Positions 9,937-18,535 of a DNA stretch of 45,322 nt are shown here, one piece after another. Position numbers and translations under genes: made by a program. The stretch is from Campylobacteraceae bacterium. GTDB taxonomy: Bacteria > Campylobacterota > Campylobacteria > Campylobacterales > Sulfurovaceae. Location: assembly GCA_026996165.1 (NCBI GenBank), contig JALWMP010000099.1, forward strand, positions 1 through 45,322. Direction: 5' to 3'. How positions within the stretch are numbered: position 1 is the stretch's first letter; every line of letters begins with the position of its first letter. Under the pieces are notes generated by a model. It did no database searches. It saw only the letters and a program-made list of their open reading frames with translations, and was not told the origin of the DNA.

Positions 9937-11171
9937 TGGCAACCACAGTTAACCATACCTTTGTTAACAAGGTCATAAAACACTACTTAAAATACGATAA
10001 AGATAACCCTTTTATCTTTATCTCCTCACTACTAGCCTTTTTAGGTGTTGCTGCTGGGGTTATGGTACTTATGTTAGCAATGGGTATTATGAATGGAACA
10101 GAGAAAGAGTTTAAAAAAAAACTTTTTGTTATGAACTATCCTATGACTCTTATTCCTGTAGGATACCAAAGTGCAAACAATACTCTCATAGAGAGACTAT
10201 CAACTCAATTTCCTAACTTAAAGTTTTCACCCTACTATACTACTCAAGTCATCTCAAAATCTGGTTCTAATGTCAATGGTTCTATCTTGTATGGTGTAGA
10301 TTTTGAAAAAGAGAAGATGATAAATGAGGTCTTCCAAAAGGCTATGCAGTCATCACTCAATACAAAAAGTAAATTTAAGATAGTTGCAGGTGAAGCCCTA
10401 GCTGTTGAGATGAATGTCTACAAAGGTCAAAAACTTACACTCTATTTCTCAGAAGAACAAGCTGTTGGTTTTGGCTCTATGCCACTACATAAACGCTTTA
10501 CTATTGATGCTACCTTTCACTCTGGACTTAACACCTACGACAAAGCCATTGTCTATACAACACATGGTGCTTTTGAGAAGATTTTAAAACGTAAAAAAGG
10601 AGTCTATGATGGTATTCATATCTACTCTGCCAATGCACAAGAGGACAAAAAAAAGATTATTGCATATCTTGAAAAAATAGGTTATGCAAAGAGTGTACGT
10701 ATACAAGGTTGGTGGGAACAAAATGCCTCATTTTTTGCTGCTATGGAGATGGAGAAGCACTCTCTATTTTTAGTTCTACTACTTATTATCTTAGTTGCTT
10801 CACTCAATATTATCTCTTCACTTCTTATGACAGTAATGAGCCGTCGTTCAGAGATTGCACTTATGAAAACTTTAGGAGCAACAGGAAAAGAGATACAACG
10901 AATCTTCTTTAAACTTGGAACTATTATTGGTGTAGGTGGTATTGTTGCAGGAACTATTTTAGGACTTATTGGAAAATGGATTTTAACCACATTTCCTATT
11001 ATTCAACTCTCAGAAGAGGTTTATGGTTTCTCTAAACTTCCTATTGATTTAACACTAAGCGATTTTATTATGATAATAGTAGGAGCGATTGCTATTGTGC
11101 TTCTCTCTTCTCTTTATCCTGCGAAAAAAGCTTCATCTACTAATCCACTTAATGTACTTAGAAATGAGTAA
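9936..11171 (+). CDS. Lipoprotein-releasing ABC transporter permease (LolC/LolE-like, FtsX family)
   Basis: N-terminal TM region, periplasmic domain, SSLLMTVMSRRSEIALMKTLGATGKEIQRIF and C-terminal SLYPAKKASSTNPLNVLRNE; start overlaps the secA stop. Confidence 0.88.
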   Translation: MATTVNHTFVNKVIKHYLKYDKDNPFIFISSLLAFLGVAAGVMVLMLAMGIMNGTEKEFKKKLFVMNYPMTLIPVGYQSANNTLIERLSTQFPNLKFSPYYTTQVISKSGSNVNGSILYGVDFEKEKMINEVFQKAMQSSLNTKSKFKIVAGEALAVEMNVYKGQKLTLYFSEEQAVGFGSMPLHKRFTIDATFHSGLNTYDKAIVYTTHGAFEKILKRKKGVYDGIHIYSANAQEDKKKIIAYLEKIGYAKSVRIQGWWEQNASFFAAMEMEKHSLFLVLLLIILVASLNIISSLLMTVMSRRSEIALMKTLGATGKEIQRIFFKLGTIIGVGGIVAGTILGLIGKWILTTFPIIQLSEEVYGFSKLPIDLTLSDFIMIIVGAIAIVLLSSLYPAKKASSTNPLNVLRNE

Positions 11172-11172
11172 A

Positions 11173-11204
11173 ATTTATAGGGTCAATAACTCGACCCTAT
11201 AAAT
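11173..11204. terminator. Bidirectional terminator-like hairpin between convergent genes
   Basis: Perfect 12-bp stem ATTTATAGGGTC/GACCCTATAAAT with an 8-nt loop, between lolC-like (+) and valS (-). Confidence 0.75.
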
Positions 11205-11206
11205 CT

Positions 11207-13840
11207 CTATTTAAACTCCTTAAGCTCACTCTCAACTTTAGCTAACTTCTCAGTAGCCTCCTCTAAAGCTTTTCTATTAGTATCAATAACCTGTTTAGGA
11301 GCATTGGCTACAAACTTCTCATTGTTTAACATACCATTTAGTTTAGCTATCTCTTTTTCAAGCTTCTCTTTTTGCTTTGTAAGTTTTGCAATAATTGCTG
11401 ACATATCAATATCATCAGTAGATATAAACGTCTCTAAGTTATCTGAAACATCAGTTACACAGTTAGCTATTTTTTCATCTACAAAGCTTATCTCTCCCAC
11501 TTTTCCAAGCTTCTCAATAAATGGTTTCATCATCTCTACGTCTGAACCACTTGGAAGTTTAATAGAGGCTTTTTCTATCTTTTGGTTTGCTTTGTCAATA
11601 AGTGTTTTACAACGTCTTACAGAGACAATCGCCTCCATAATAAGCTCAAACTGTTTAATCACCTCATCATCTACTTTGCTTACTGTAGGATAAGCCTTAA
11701 CCATAATAGACTCAGCACCCTCCTCTAGGCTTTCACTACTTAGTCTCATATATAGATTTTCAGTAATAAATGGCATAAATGGGTGAAGTAGCTTCATAGA
11801 CTCTTTAAATATACTTCCAAGCTCTGCTACACTCTCTTTAGAGGCTTTACTTAGTTCAATCCCCCAGTCACAGAACTCACCCCATAAGAAACGATAAAGT
11901 ACAGTTGCTGCATCATTAAAACGGTAAACGTCTATAAACTCTCTTGTCTCTTTAACGGCCATATTAAACCTTGCTAACATATAACGCCCAAGAGGTGTTT
12001 TAATATTTGTAGGGTCAAGGTCTTCAAAATGTTCTTGGTTAAGTTGTAAGAAATTAGTTGCATTAAAGAGTTTATTTGTAAAGTTACGGCTCTGTTCTAA
12101 TTTATCTTCACTAAGTTTAATATCTCGCCCTTGAACAGCTAAAACAGCTAAAGTAAAACGTAAAGCATCGGTAGAGTATTTTTCTATAGTCTCTAAAGGG
12201 TCTATAACATTCCCTTTAGATTTACTCATCTTTTCGCCCTTTTCATCTTTTACTAAGGCATGTAGATAGATGTCTTTAAATGGTAACTCTCCTGTAATGT
12301 TCTCTCCCATCATTAACATTCTAGCAACCCAAAAGAAGAGAATATCAAATCCTGTAATAAGCAGATTATTTGGGTAGAAGTTTTTCATATCATCTTCATT
12401 CCAAAGTGTACCTTTTCCAAACTCTCCATTACCCCAACCAAGCGTTGAAAATGGCCATAAACCAGAACTAAACCAAGTATCAAGTACATCAGGGTCTTGA
12501 TAGATATTTTCAGAGTTACACTTCTCACAAACAGTAGGAGCTTCACCCTCTTCTACCCACTCATGACCACAATCTCTACAGTAGAAAACAGGAATCTGAT
12601 GACCCCACCATAACTGACGAGAGATACACCAATCTCTTAACTCATTCATCCATGCATTGTAAGAGTTTATCCAGTGGCTAGGGAAGAACTCTGCTTCACC
12701 GCGATTTACCTTTTCAATAGCTTTTTGAGCAAACTCTTTTTTAACAAACCACTGTTTAGAGATGTATGGTTCTACAATATTTTTACATCGGTAGCAGTGA
12801 CCAACTTGGTGAGGGTGTTCCTCTATTTTAACCATAAAGCCTTCATCTTCAAGCTTCTTAACAATAACATCACGAGCCTCTAGTCTCTCTAAACCTTGAA
12901 ACTCTCCACAATGCTCATTTAAAATACCTTTTTCATCAAATATAGTAATGAACTTTAAGTTATGTCGTTTTCCAACCTCGTAGTCATTAGTATCATGAGC
13001 AGGAGTAACCTTTACAAATCCTGTTCCAAACTCCATATCTACATGACTGTCTGCAATAATCTCTACTTCACGTTCAATAAGTGGTAACTTAACTTTTTTA
13101 CCAATAAGATGATTATGCCTCTCATCATCTGGGTGAACCATAACAGCTGTATCTCCAAAGTATGTCTCAGGTCTTGTAGTAGCAACTGTAATATTTCCAG
13201 AACCATCAGCAAGTGGATAATTAATATGATACATCTTTCCTATATGGTCTTCATGTTCAACCTCAATATCACTCAATGCACCATCGTGAGTACACCAGTT
13301 AATCATATAGTTATCACGAACTATAAAACCATTGTCATACATCTGTTTAAATGCTTTTTTTACAGAGTTAGCTAAACCCTTATCCATAGTAAAACGCTCA
13401 CGAGACCAAGCAGGACTTACTCCTAATTTTCTAAGTTGTGAAGTAATAGCATCTTGTGAATTCTCTTTTTGTTGCCAAGCACGTTTTAAAAAGGCTTCTC
13501 TTCCTATCTTCTCTTTGGTAGTTCCCTCTGCTAAGAGCTGTTTTTCAACCACATTTTGAGTAGCAATACCTGCATGGTCAACTCCTGGTTGCCAAAGAGT
13601 TTTGTAGCCGTCCATTCGTTTATAACGTACAATAATATCTTGAAGTGTAAAAGTCAAAGCATGACCAATATGTAACTTCCCTGTAACATTTGGTGGTGGC
13701 ATCATAATTGTAAAGTGTCTGTTAGGTTGCTGAATAGCACTATTACCATCTATCTCAAAGTAGTTTCTCTCTTCCCAAAGTTTGTAGTAACTCTCTTCTA
13801 TCTCTTTTGGGTTATATACATTTTTTTTGGTTTCGCTCAT
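11207..13840 (-). CDS. valS: Valyl-tRNA synthetase
   Basis: Contains PPPNVTGKLHIGHALTFT, GEKMSKSKGNVIDP and a C-terminal coiled arm. Confidence 0.99.
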   Translation of the reverse strand: MSETKKNVYNPKEIEESYYKLWEERNYFEIDGNSAIQQPNRHFTIMMPPPNVTGKLHIGHALTFTLQDIIVRYKRMDGYKTLWQPGVDHAGIATQNVVEKQLLAEGTTKEKIGREAFLKRAWQQKENSQDAITSQLRKLGVSPAWSRERFTMDKGLANSVKKAFKQMYDNGFIVRDNYMINWCTHDGALSDIEVEHEDHIGKMYHINYPLADGSGNITVATTRPETYFGDTAVMVHPDDERHNHLIGKKVKLPLIEREVEIIADSHVDMEFGTGFVKVTPAHDTNDYEVGKRHNLKFITIFDEKGILNEHCGEFQGLERLEARDVIVKKLEDEGFMVKIEEHPHQVGHCYRCKNIVEPYISKQWFVKKEFAQKAIEKVNRGEAEFFPSHWINSYNAWMNELRDWCISRQLWWGHQIPVFYCRDCGHEWVEEGEAPTVCEKCNSENIYQDPDVLDTWFSSGLWPFSTLGWGNGEFGKGTLWNEDDMKNFYPNNLLITGFDILFFWVARMLMMGENITGELPFKDIYLHALVKDEKGEKMSKSKGNVIDPLETIEKYSTDALRFTLAVLAVQGRDIKLSEDKLEQSRNFTNKLFNATNFLQLNQEHFEDLDPTNIKTPLGRYMLARFNMAVKETREFIDVYRFNDAATVLYRFLWGEFCDWGIELSKASKESVAELGSIFKESMKLLHPFMPFITENLYMRLSSESLEEGAESIMVKAYPTVSKVDDEVIKQFELIMEAIVSVRRCKTLIDKANQKIEKASIKLPSGSDVEMMKPFIEKLGKVGEISFVDEKIANCVTDVSDNLETFISTDDIDMSAIIAKLTKQKEKLEKEIAKLNGMLNNEKFVANAPKQVIDTNRKALEEATEKLAKVESELKEFK

Positions 13841-14054
13841 CTGTTAATCCATTAATTATAGTGATTTTTTATTGTCGTGATTATAACTGAAATGTGCTTG
13901 TATGGTGTTTTAAAATTAATAAGACCATTTTAGTCCTAATTAACTTTTTTACACATAAACTATATTTAATATATATTTTTTTTATATAAAACTCTATTTT
14001 ATACAATCTATCTGATACAATAGATAGTATATTAAAAAATATTAAGGAATAAGA

Positions 14055-14855
14055 ATGAAACAAATCACAACTTACGCAACCATTGCTTTAGCTTCAATTC
14101 TTTTAACTGCTTGTAATCAACAACCACAAGCATCTACAAAAGAGGCAACTACACATACAGAACATGCCACAACTCATCAACATAAACATTGGGGTTATTC
14201 AGGAGATGTAGCACCTGCACACTGGAGTAGTTTAGATGATAAATTTAAAATGTGTTCAGAGGGTAAAGCTCAAACACCAATTAATGTTGTAGCTACAAAA
14301 GATGTAGATTTAGCTCCTCTTAATATTAACTATGCTCAAGGTTCAAAAAGTATTATTAACAATGGGCATACTGTTCAAGTCAATATAAAAGATGGAGATA
14401 CTCTTACTATTAATGGTGAACCGTATGAGTTGAAACAGTTTCATTTCCATACACCAAGTGAAAATCATATTAATGGGAAATCATTTCCTTTAGAGGCACA
14501 CTTTGTTCATGCTACTAAAGATGGTAAGTTAGCTGTTATAGCTGTAATGTTCCAAGAGGGTACAGAAAACCCAACACTAAACAAAATTATTAAAAGTTTT
14601 CCATTAGAGAAAAATAAAGAGGCAAAATTAGAGTTTGATAAAGATTATTTAGATGTGGTTATGCCACCTAAGAGAGACTACTACCATTTTATGGGTTCTT
14701 TAACTACTCCACCATGTAGTGAGCAAGTCAACTGGTTTGTACTTAAGCAACCACAAACAGCTTCAGCAGAACAGATTGCAGCTATTCATCAAGAAATTGG
14801 TATGAATAACAACCGTCCTATTCAAAAGAGCAATGGTAGAAGTATAGAAAAGTAA
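14055..14855 (+). CDS. Alpha-class carbonic anhydrase lipoprotein
   Basis: Lipobox-like LLTAC; HFHTPSENHINGKSFPLEAHFVH and GSLTTPPCSEQVNWFVL. Confidence 0.95.
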   Translation: MKQITTYATIALASILLTACNQQPQASTKEATTHTEHATTHQHKHWGYSGDVAPAHWSSLDDKFKMCSEGKAQTPINVVATKDVDLAPLNINYAQGSKSIINNGHTVQVNIKDGDTLTINGEPYELKQFHFHTPSENHINGKSFPLEAHFVHATKDGKLAVIAVMFQEGTENPTLNKIIKSFPLEKNKEAKLEFDKDYLDVVMPPKRDYYHFMGSLTTPPCSEQVNWFVLKQPQTASAEQIAAIHQEIGMNNNRPIQKSNGRSIEK

Positions 14856-14876
14856 ATTTCATATTATTGAGTTTAA

Positions 14877-14906
14877 GTAGGTGATACATTGAAAAATGTA
14901 CCCTAC
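14877..14906. repeat. GTAG-headed imperfect palindrome (REP-like or convergent terminator)
   Basis: GTAGGTGATACATTGAAAAATGTACCCTAC; overlaps the rpiB stop codon. Confidence 0.4.
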
Positions 14907-15352
14907 AAATTAGCACCTAGAGAACAACCCTCTATTTTAGCTACACGACTACTATGTCGTCCTCCCTCAAACTCAGTATTGCAAAAAGCATCTATCATAC
15001 TCTCAATGACTCCCTTTCCTACAACACGCTCACCAAAACATAAAATATTTGCATCATTATGAGCTCTAGTTGCACTTGCTGTATAAGCATCATGACAAAG
15101 AGCTGCTCTAATACCTGCTACTTTATTTGCAGCTATAGAGATACCAATACCTGTACCACAAATTAAGATACCAAAACTTCCTTCATCGGCTACTACAGCT
15201 TCGGCACACTTTTTAGCAAAGTCTGGGTAGTCAACTCTCTCAGCACTCTCTGGACCTAAGTCAACAATCTCATGACCCAACTCTCTTACATAATTTTTTG
15301 TAAACTCTTTTACTGCATATCCTGCATGGTCAGTTGCTATATAAAACTTCAT
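14903..15352 (-). CDS. rpiB: Ribose-5-phosphate isomerase B
   Basis: Contains IATDHAGYAVKE, LICGTGIGISIAANKVAGIRAALCHD and ARAHNDANILCFGERV (RpiB/LacAB family). Confidence 0.95.
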   Translation of the reverse strand: MKFYIATDHAGYAVKEFTKNYVRELGHEIVDLGPESAERVDYPDFAKKCAEAVVADEGSFGILICGTGIGISIAANKVAGIRAALCHDAYTASATRAHNDANILCFGERVVGKGVIESMIDAFCNTEFEGGRHSSRVAKIEGCSLGANL

Positions 15353-15363
15353 TCTATTCTCCT

Positions 15364-16221
15364 TTAATATCTTGGCTTTTCATATTGTAAATCATCTACA
15401 AAAGTACCTAATCTATCCCAACGTACTGTCTTTGTATTATTGTCCCAAGAGAAGTATATAAACCAAGGTTTTCCAATAATATTTTTATAAGGTACAGAAC
15501 CCCAAAAACGACTATCGGCTGAATTATCTCGATTATCTCCCATCATATAGTATTGACCCTTCTCAACCTTTTTATAGAAAGCATTCATAGGGTGACCTGA
15601 TGGACTAGTAGTAATAATATCTCCTAACTCTTCTATATAGATAGGGGACATACTTGGTATATAACGAGGAACAAGACCTCTATTTACAGTAATCAAAGCT
15701 GAGAAAGCATCACCATGTTCTGGGGCATACTGAATTCCTGGGAATCTATCCATATATGGATTGTCTACCCACAATTTATCTCTAAATCTTTTAATCTTCT
15801 CAGGTTTATAATTCTTTTTAATATACTCATCACCCTCAGCAAAATGAATATATAGGTGTTTATCTTGGTAAACTACTTCATCTCCACCTGTAGCTACACA
15901 TCGTTTTACATAGTGTGTCTTATTATCTCCAGGATATAGAAAGATAACAATATCTCCACGCTGTGGTTTTGGTCCTTCTATAAGGTGTCCATTACCATTA
16001 AAATCTGGAACTAATCTTAGATTAACCCAAGGAAGTACAGGAAGAGGGATACCATAGGAGAACTTTTTAGCAAAAAGAAAATCTCCTATTTGTAATGTTC
16101 TTTTCATAGAACCAGATGGAATAACAAAAGACTGAACTACAAAGAATATAAGAAAGAGAACAATAATAACCGTTCCTGTCCAAGAGCTGCTAAAACGGTG
16201 TAGTTTACGTAAAAATTCCAT
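15364..16221 (-). CDS. lepB: Signal peptidase I
   Basis: Contains FVIPSGSMKRTLQIGDFLFAKKFSYG, HYVKRCVATGGDEV and MMGDNRDNSADSRFWG. Confidence 0.97.
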   Translation of the reverse strand: MEFLRKLHRFSSSWTGTVIIVLFLIFFVVQSFVIPSGSMKRTLQIGDFLFAKKFSYGIPLPVLPWVNLRLVPDFNGNGHLIEGPKPQRGDIVIFLYPGDNKTHYVKRCVATGGDEVVYQDKHLYIHFAEGDEYIKKNYKPEKIKRFRDKLWVDNPYMDRFPGIQYAPEHGDAFSALITVNRGLVPRYIPSMSPIYIEELGDIITTSPSGHPMNAFYKKVEKGQYYMMGDNRDNSADSRFWGSVPYKNIIGKPWFIYFSWDNNTKTVRWDRLGTFVDDLQYEKPRY

Positions 16222-17084
16222 TAATTATCCTCTTTTATTTGTGAAAATTGTTTAGCAGATTTAAGTGTATTTTGAAGAAGCATTGCAATAGTCATAGGTC
16301 CTACTCCTCCTGGAACAGGAGTAATATATGAACATTTAGGAGCTACAGATTCAAAGTTAACATCTCCCACTAACCGACCATCATCTAAACGATTAATTCC
16401 AATATCTATAACTATAGCTCCCTCTTTTACCATATCTTCTTTAATAAGGTTTGGCACACCAACACCTACAATAACAATATCTGCTTTTGAGGTATGAGAT
16501 TTTAAATCTTTTGTAAATATATGAGTAACAGTTACAGTTGCATTTTTATTAAGTAGTAAAGATGCCATTGGTTTACCTACAATATTACTAGCCCCTACAA
16601 CAACTACATCTTGCCCCTCTAACTCAATATTATACTCTTCAAACATCTTCATAACACCAAGAGGAGTACAAGCAACAAAGCTATCTAAGTTAGATACCAT
16701 ACGACCAACATTATAAGCGTGAAACCCATCTACATCCTTTTTAGGGTCAATTACCTCTAAAATCTTATTTGTATCTATCTGTGGAGGGAGTGGTAACTGT
16801 ACTAAGATACCATGAATATGAGGGTTATTGTTCATCATTGTAATAATCTCTATAATCTCATCTTGAGTAATAGTCTCAGGCATCTTATGAGCAATAGAGT
16901 AAAATCCTACATTTTTACATGCCTTCTCTTTCATATTGACATACGCATGACTTGCAGGGTCATCTCCTACAATTATAACAGCTAAACCAGGGACTATTCC
17001 CTGCTCTTTTTTTAAAACTTCTACTTCAGATTTAACATAATCTTGAACTTTTTTAGATAATGATTTTCCATCAATAAGTTGCAT
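16221..17084 (-). CDS. folD: Bifunctional methylenetetrahydrofolate dehydrogenase/cyclohydrolase FolD
   Basis: Contains VGDDPASHAYVNMKEKACKNVG, GILVQLPLP, VVGASNIVGKPMASLLL and TPVPGGVGPMTIAMLLQNT. Confidence 0.98.
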   Translation of the reverse strand: MQLIDGKSLSKKVQDYVKSEVEVLKKEQGIVPGLAVIIVGDDPASHAYVNMKEKACKNVGFYSIAHKMPETITQDEIIEIITMMNNNPHIHGILVQLPLPPQIDTNKILEVIDPKKDVDGFHAYNVGRMVSNLDSFVACTPLGVMKMFEEYNIELEGQDVVVVGASNIVGKPMASLLLNKNATVTVTHIFTKDLKSHTSKADIVIVGVGVPNLIKEDMVKEGAIVIDIGINRLDDGRLVGDVNFESVAPKCSYITPVPGGVGPMTIAMLLQNTLKSAKQFSQIKEDN

Positions 17085-17151
17085 ATTTTCACTTTAAGCT
17101 AATTTTTCGGTATTATATCGAAAAATCTATTTTAGTGAGTTAATCAATACT

Positions 17152-17550
17152 ATGAAACAACTATTACTTTTTATTCCCATTTTTCTTATTGCAAATCAAG
17201 ATACAAATATAACCATTCAATCAGATAACCAAGAGAGTTTTTTGTCAACTGTTGAATATGGACGAATGCTATATAAAAATCCACGTGGTATCTCATGTCA
17301 ACAGTGCCATGGTATAGGAGGAAGAGGTGGACAGAAGATTGCTAAATATTATGATAAACATAAAAATCCAAAATTACTAAGAGGTGTTGATATTCGTAAT
17401 TACTCTCTTGAAGAGTTAAGAGCTAGTTTAAAAAATGAGTATAAAGAAAACAACAAAACAAAATATCATAAAATTATGCCATTATACTATCTTACAGAAG
17501 AAGAGGTTAAAGCCATATACGTATATTTACACAAAAACAAAAAGAAATAG
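17152..17550 (+). CDS. Small periplasmic c-type cytochrome
   Basis: Signal peptide and a single CQQCH heme motif; later KIMPLYYLTEEEVKAIYVYL. Confidence 0.8.
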   Translation: MKQLLLFIPIFLIANQDTNITIQSDNQESFLSTVEYGRMLYKNPRGISCQQCHGIGGRGGQKIAKYYDKHKNPKLLRGVDIRNYSLEELRASLKNEYKENNKTKYHKIMPLYYLTEEEVKAIYVYLHKNKKK

Positions 17551-17559
17551 TTTTACAGT

Positions 17560-18411
17560 TTATAAGCCCTTATACTCCTTAGAGATAAGCCTCAAATACT
17601 TAAGAGGAGTAACACGTTTCATCTCTTGTGCTAACCACTGTATCTGAAACCATGCTGCACCTGAGTCTCTTAAGTCAAAGTAGTTTTTAAGAGAGCGAAT
17701 ATTGAATGTTACTACCATATCTACTCTCCAATTATCAGAGACAATGTGTTTAAAGGCATCTCCTACATTTCTCTTTTTCTTTCCAGACTCTAAGGCTTTA
17801 AAAAGCTCCTCTGGACTCTTTTTATACTCCTCTATAAATGGTAGAGAAGATTTAGCAACAGCATTAAGTATAAAATCTGAATCTCTTTTGTATTGAAAAA
17901 CCAATTTATCGTAGATAGCTCGTATCTCAATAGTTAAGTAGTCTTGGTCAACAATAACAAAAAGGTTTAGATTGAGTAATTTTTCTAAAAAAAATGCAAA
18001 TGACTCCTTAGTCTCTATACCAAGAGTCGTAGAGGCTACAAAAGCATTAATAACTGATGACATAGTATAGCGTGTACTTCTTACTGAGATGGCTTGAAGT
18101 CTATGTCTTGCATGTTCTTGAAGTACCCCTCGTGATGTTCCTTCTATAAGAAAAGAGAGTGTTGCATGTTCTATAATGGAGTGATGATGGTGAACCCATG
18201 CCAAATTAGAGAGAAGTTGTGAGTTCTCAATGCTATTAATAGCATCTCTATCCATCTCTAACATAGCATTTTTCACACACTCATTTTCACTATTTTCAAA
18301 ACTATCATAACAAGTTCTTGCAGCAATCTCTGCTACACCCAATCCTGACTCTTGAAGAAGTGTTACCTTTGGTTTTTCATACTCAATATTATATTTTTCT
18401 ATCTTTTCCAT
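17560..18411 (-). CDS. thyX: Flavin-dependent thymidylate synthase ThyX
   Basis: RHRLQAISVRSTRYT matches the ThyX RHRx7S signature; IIEHATLSFLIEGTSRGVLQEHARHR. Confidence 0.93.
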   Translation of the reverse strand: MEKIEKYNIEYEKPKVTLLQESGLGVAEIAARTCYDSFENSENECVKNAMLEMDRDAINSIENSQLLSNLAWVHHHHSIIEHATLSFLIEGTSRGVLQEHARHRLQAISVRSTRYTMSSVINAFVASTTLGIETKESFAFFLEKLLNLNLFVIVDQDYLTIEIRAIYDKLVFQYKRDSDFILNAVAKSSLPFIEEYKKSPEELFKALESGKKKRNVGDAFKHIVSDNWRVDMVVTFNIRSLKNYFDLRDSGAAWFQIQWLAQEMKRVTPLKYLRLISKEYKGL

Positions 18412-18535
18412 TAGTTATACCTATTTAAATTAACTTTTCCATTATATCTAAAGAAATTATGTTCTACAAACACATCAACCCAAATTATGCAATATTTCGA
18501 TAAAATTCTACATTATAAATTTAGGAAAAATATCT

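Noticed and set aside
10682-10990. ORFs overlapping the lolC-like gene (10682..10990 -, 10709..10912 +)
   Set aside because: Alternate-frame readings of a clear permease gene.
11304-13559. Plus-strand ORFs inside valS
   Set aside because: Antisense to canonical valS; no independent support.
13881-14063. 60-aa ORF upstream of the carbonic anhydrase
   Set aside because: Lies in an AT-rich divergent promoter region; no SD or recognisable protein.
17102-17126. Inverted repeat ATTTTTCG...CGAAAAAT between folD and the cytochrome gene
   Set aside because: Short AT-rich stem coinciding with a likely -10 box (TATAAT on the - strand); insufficient evidence for an operator.
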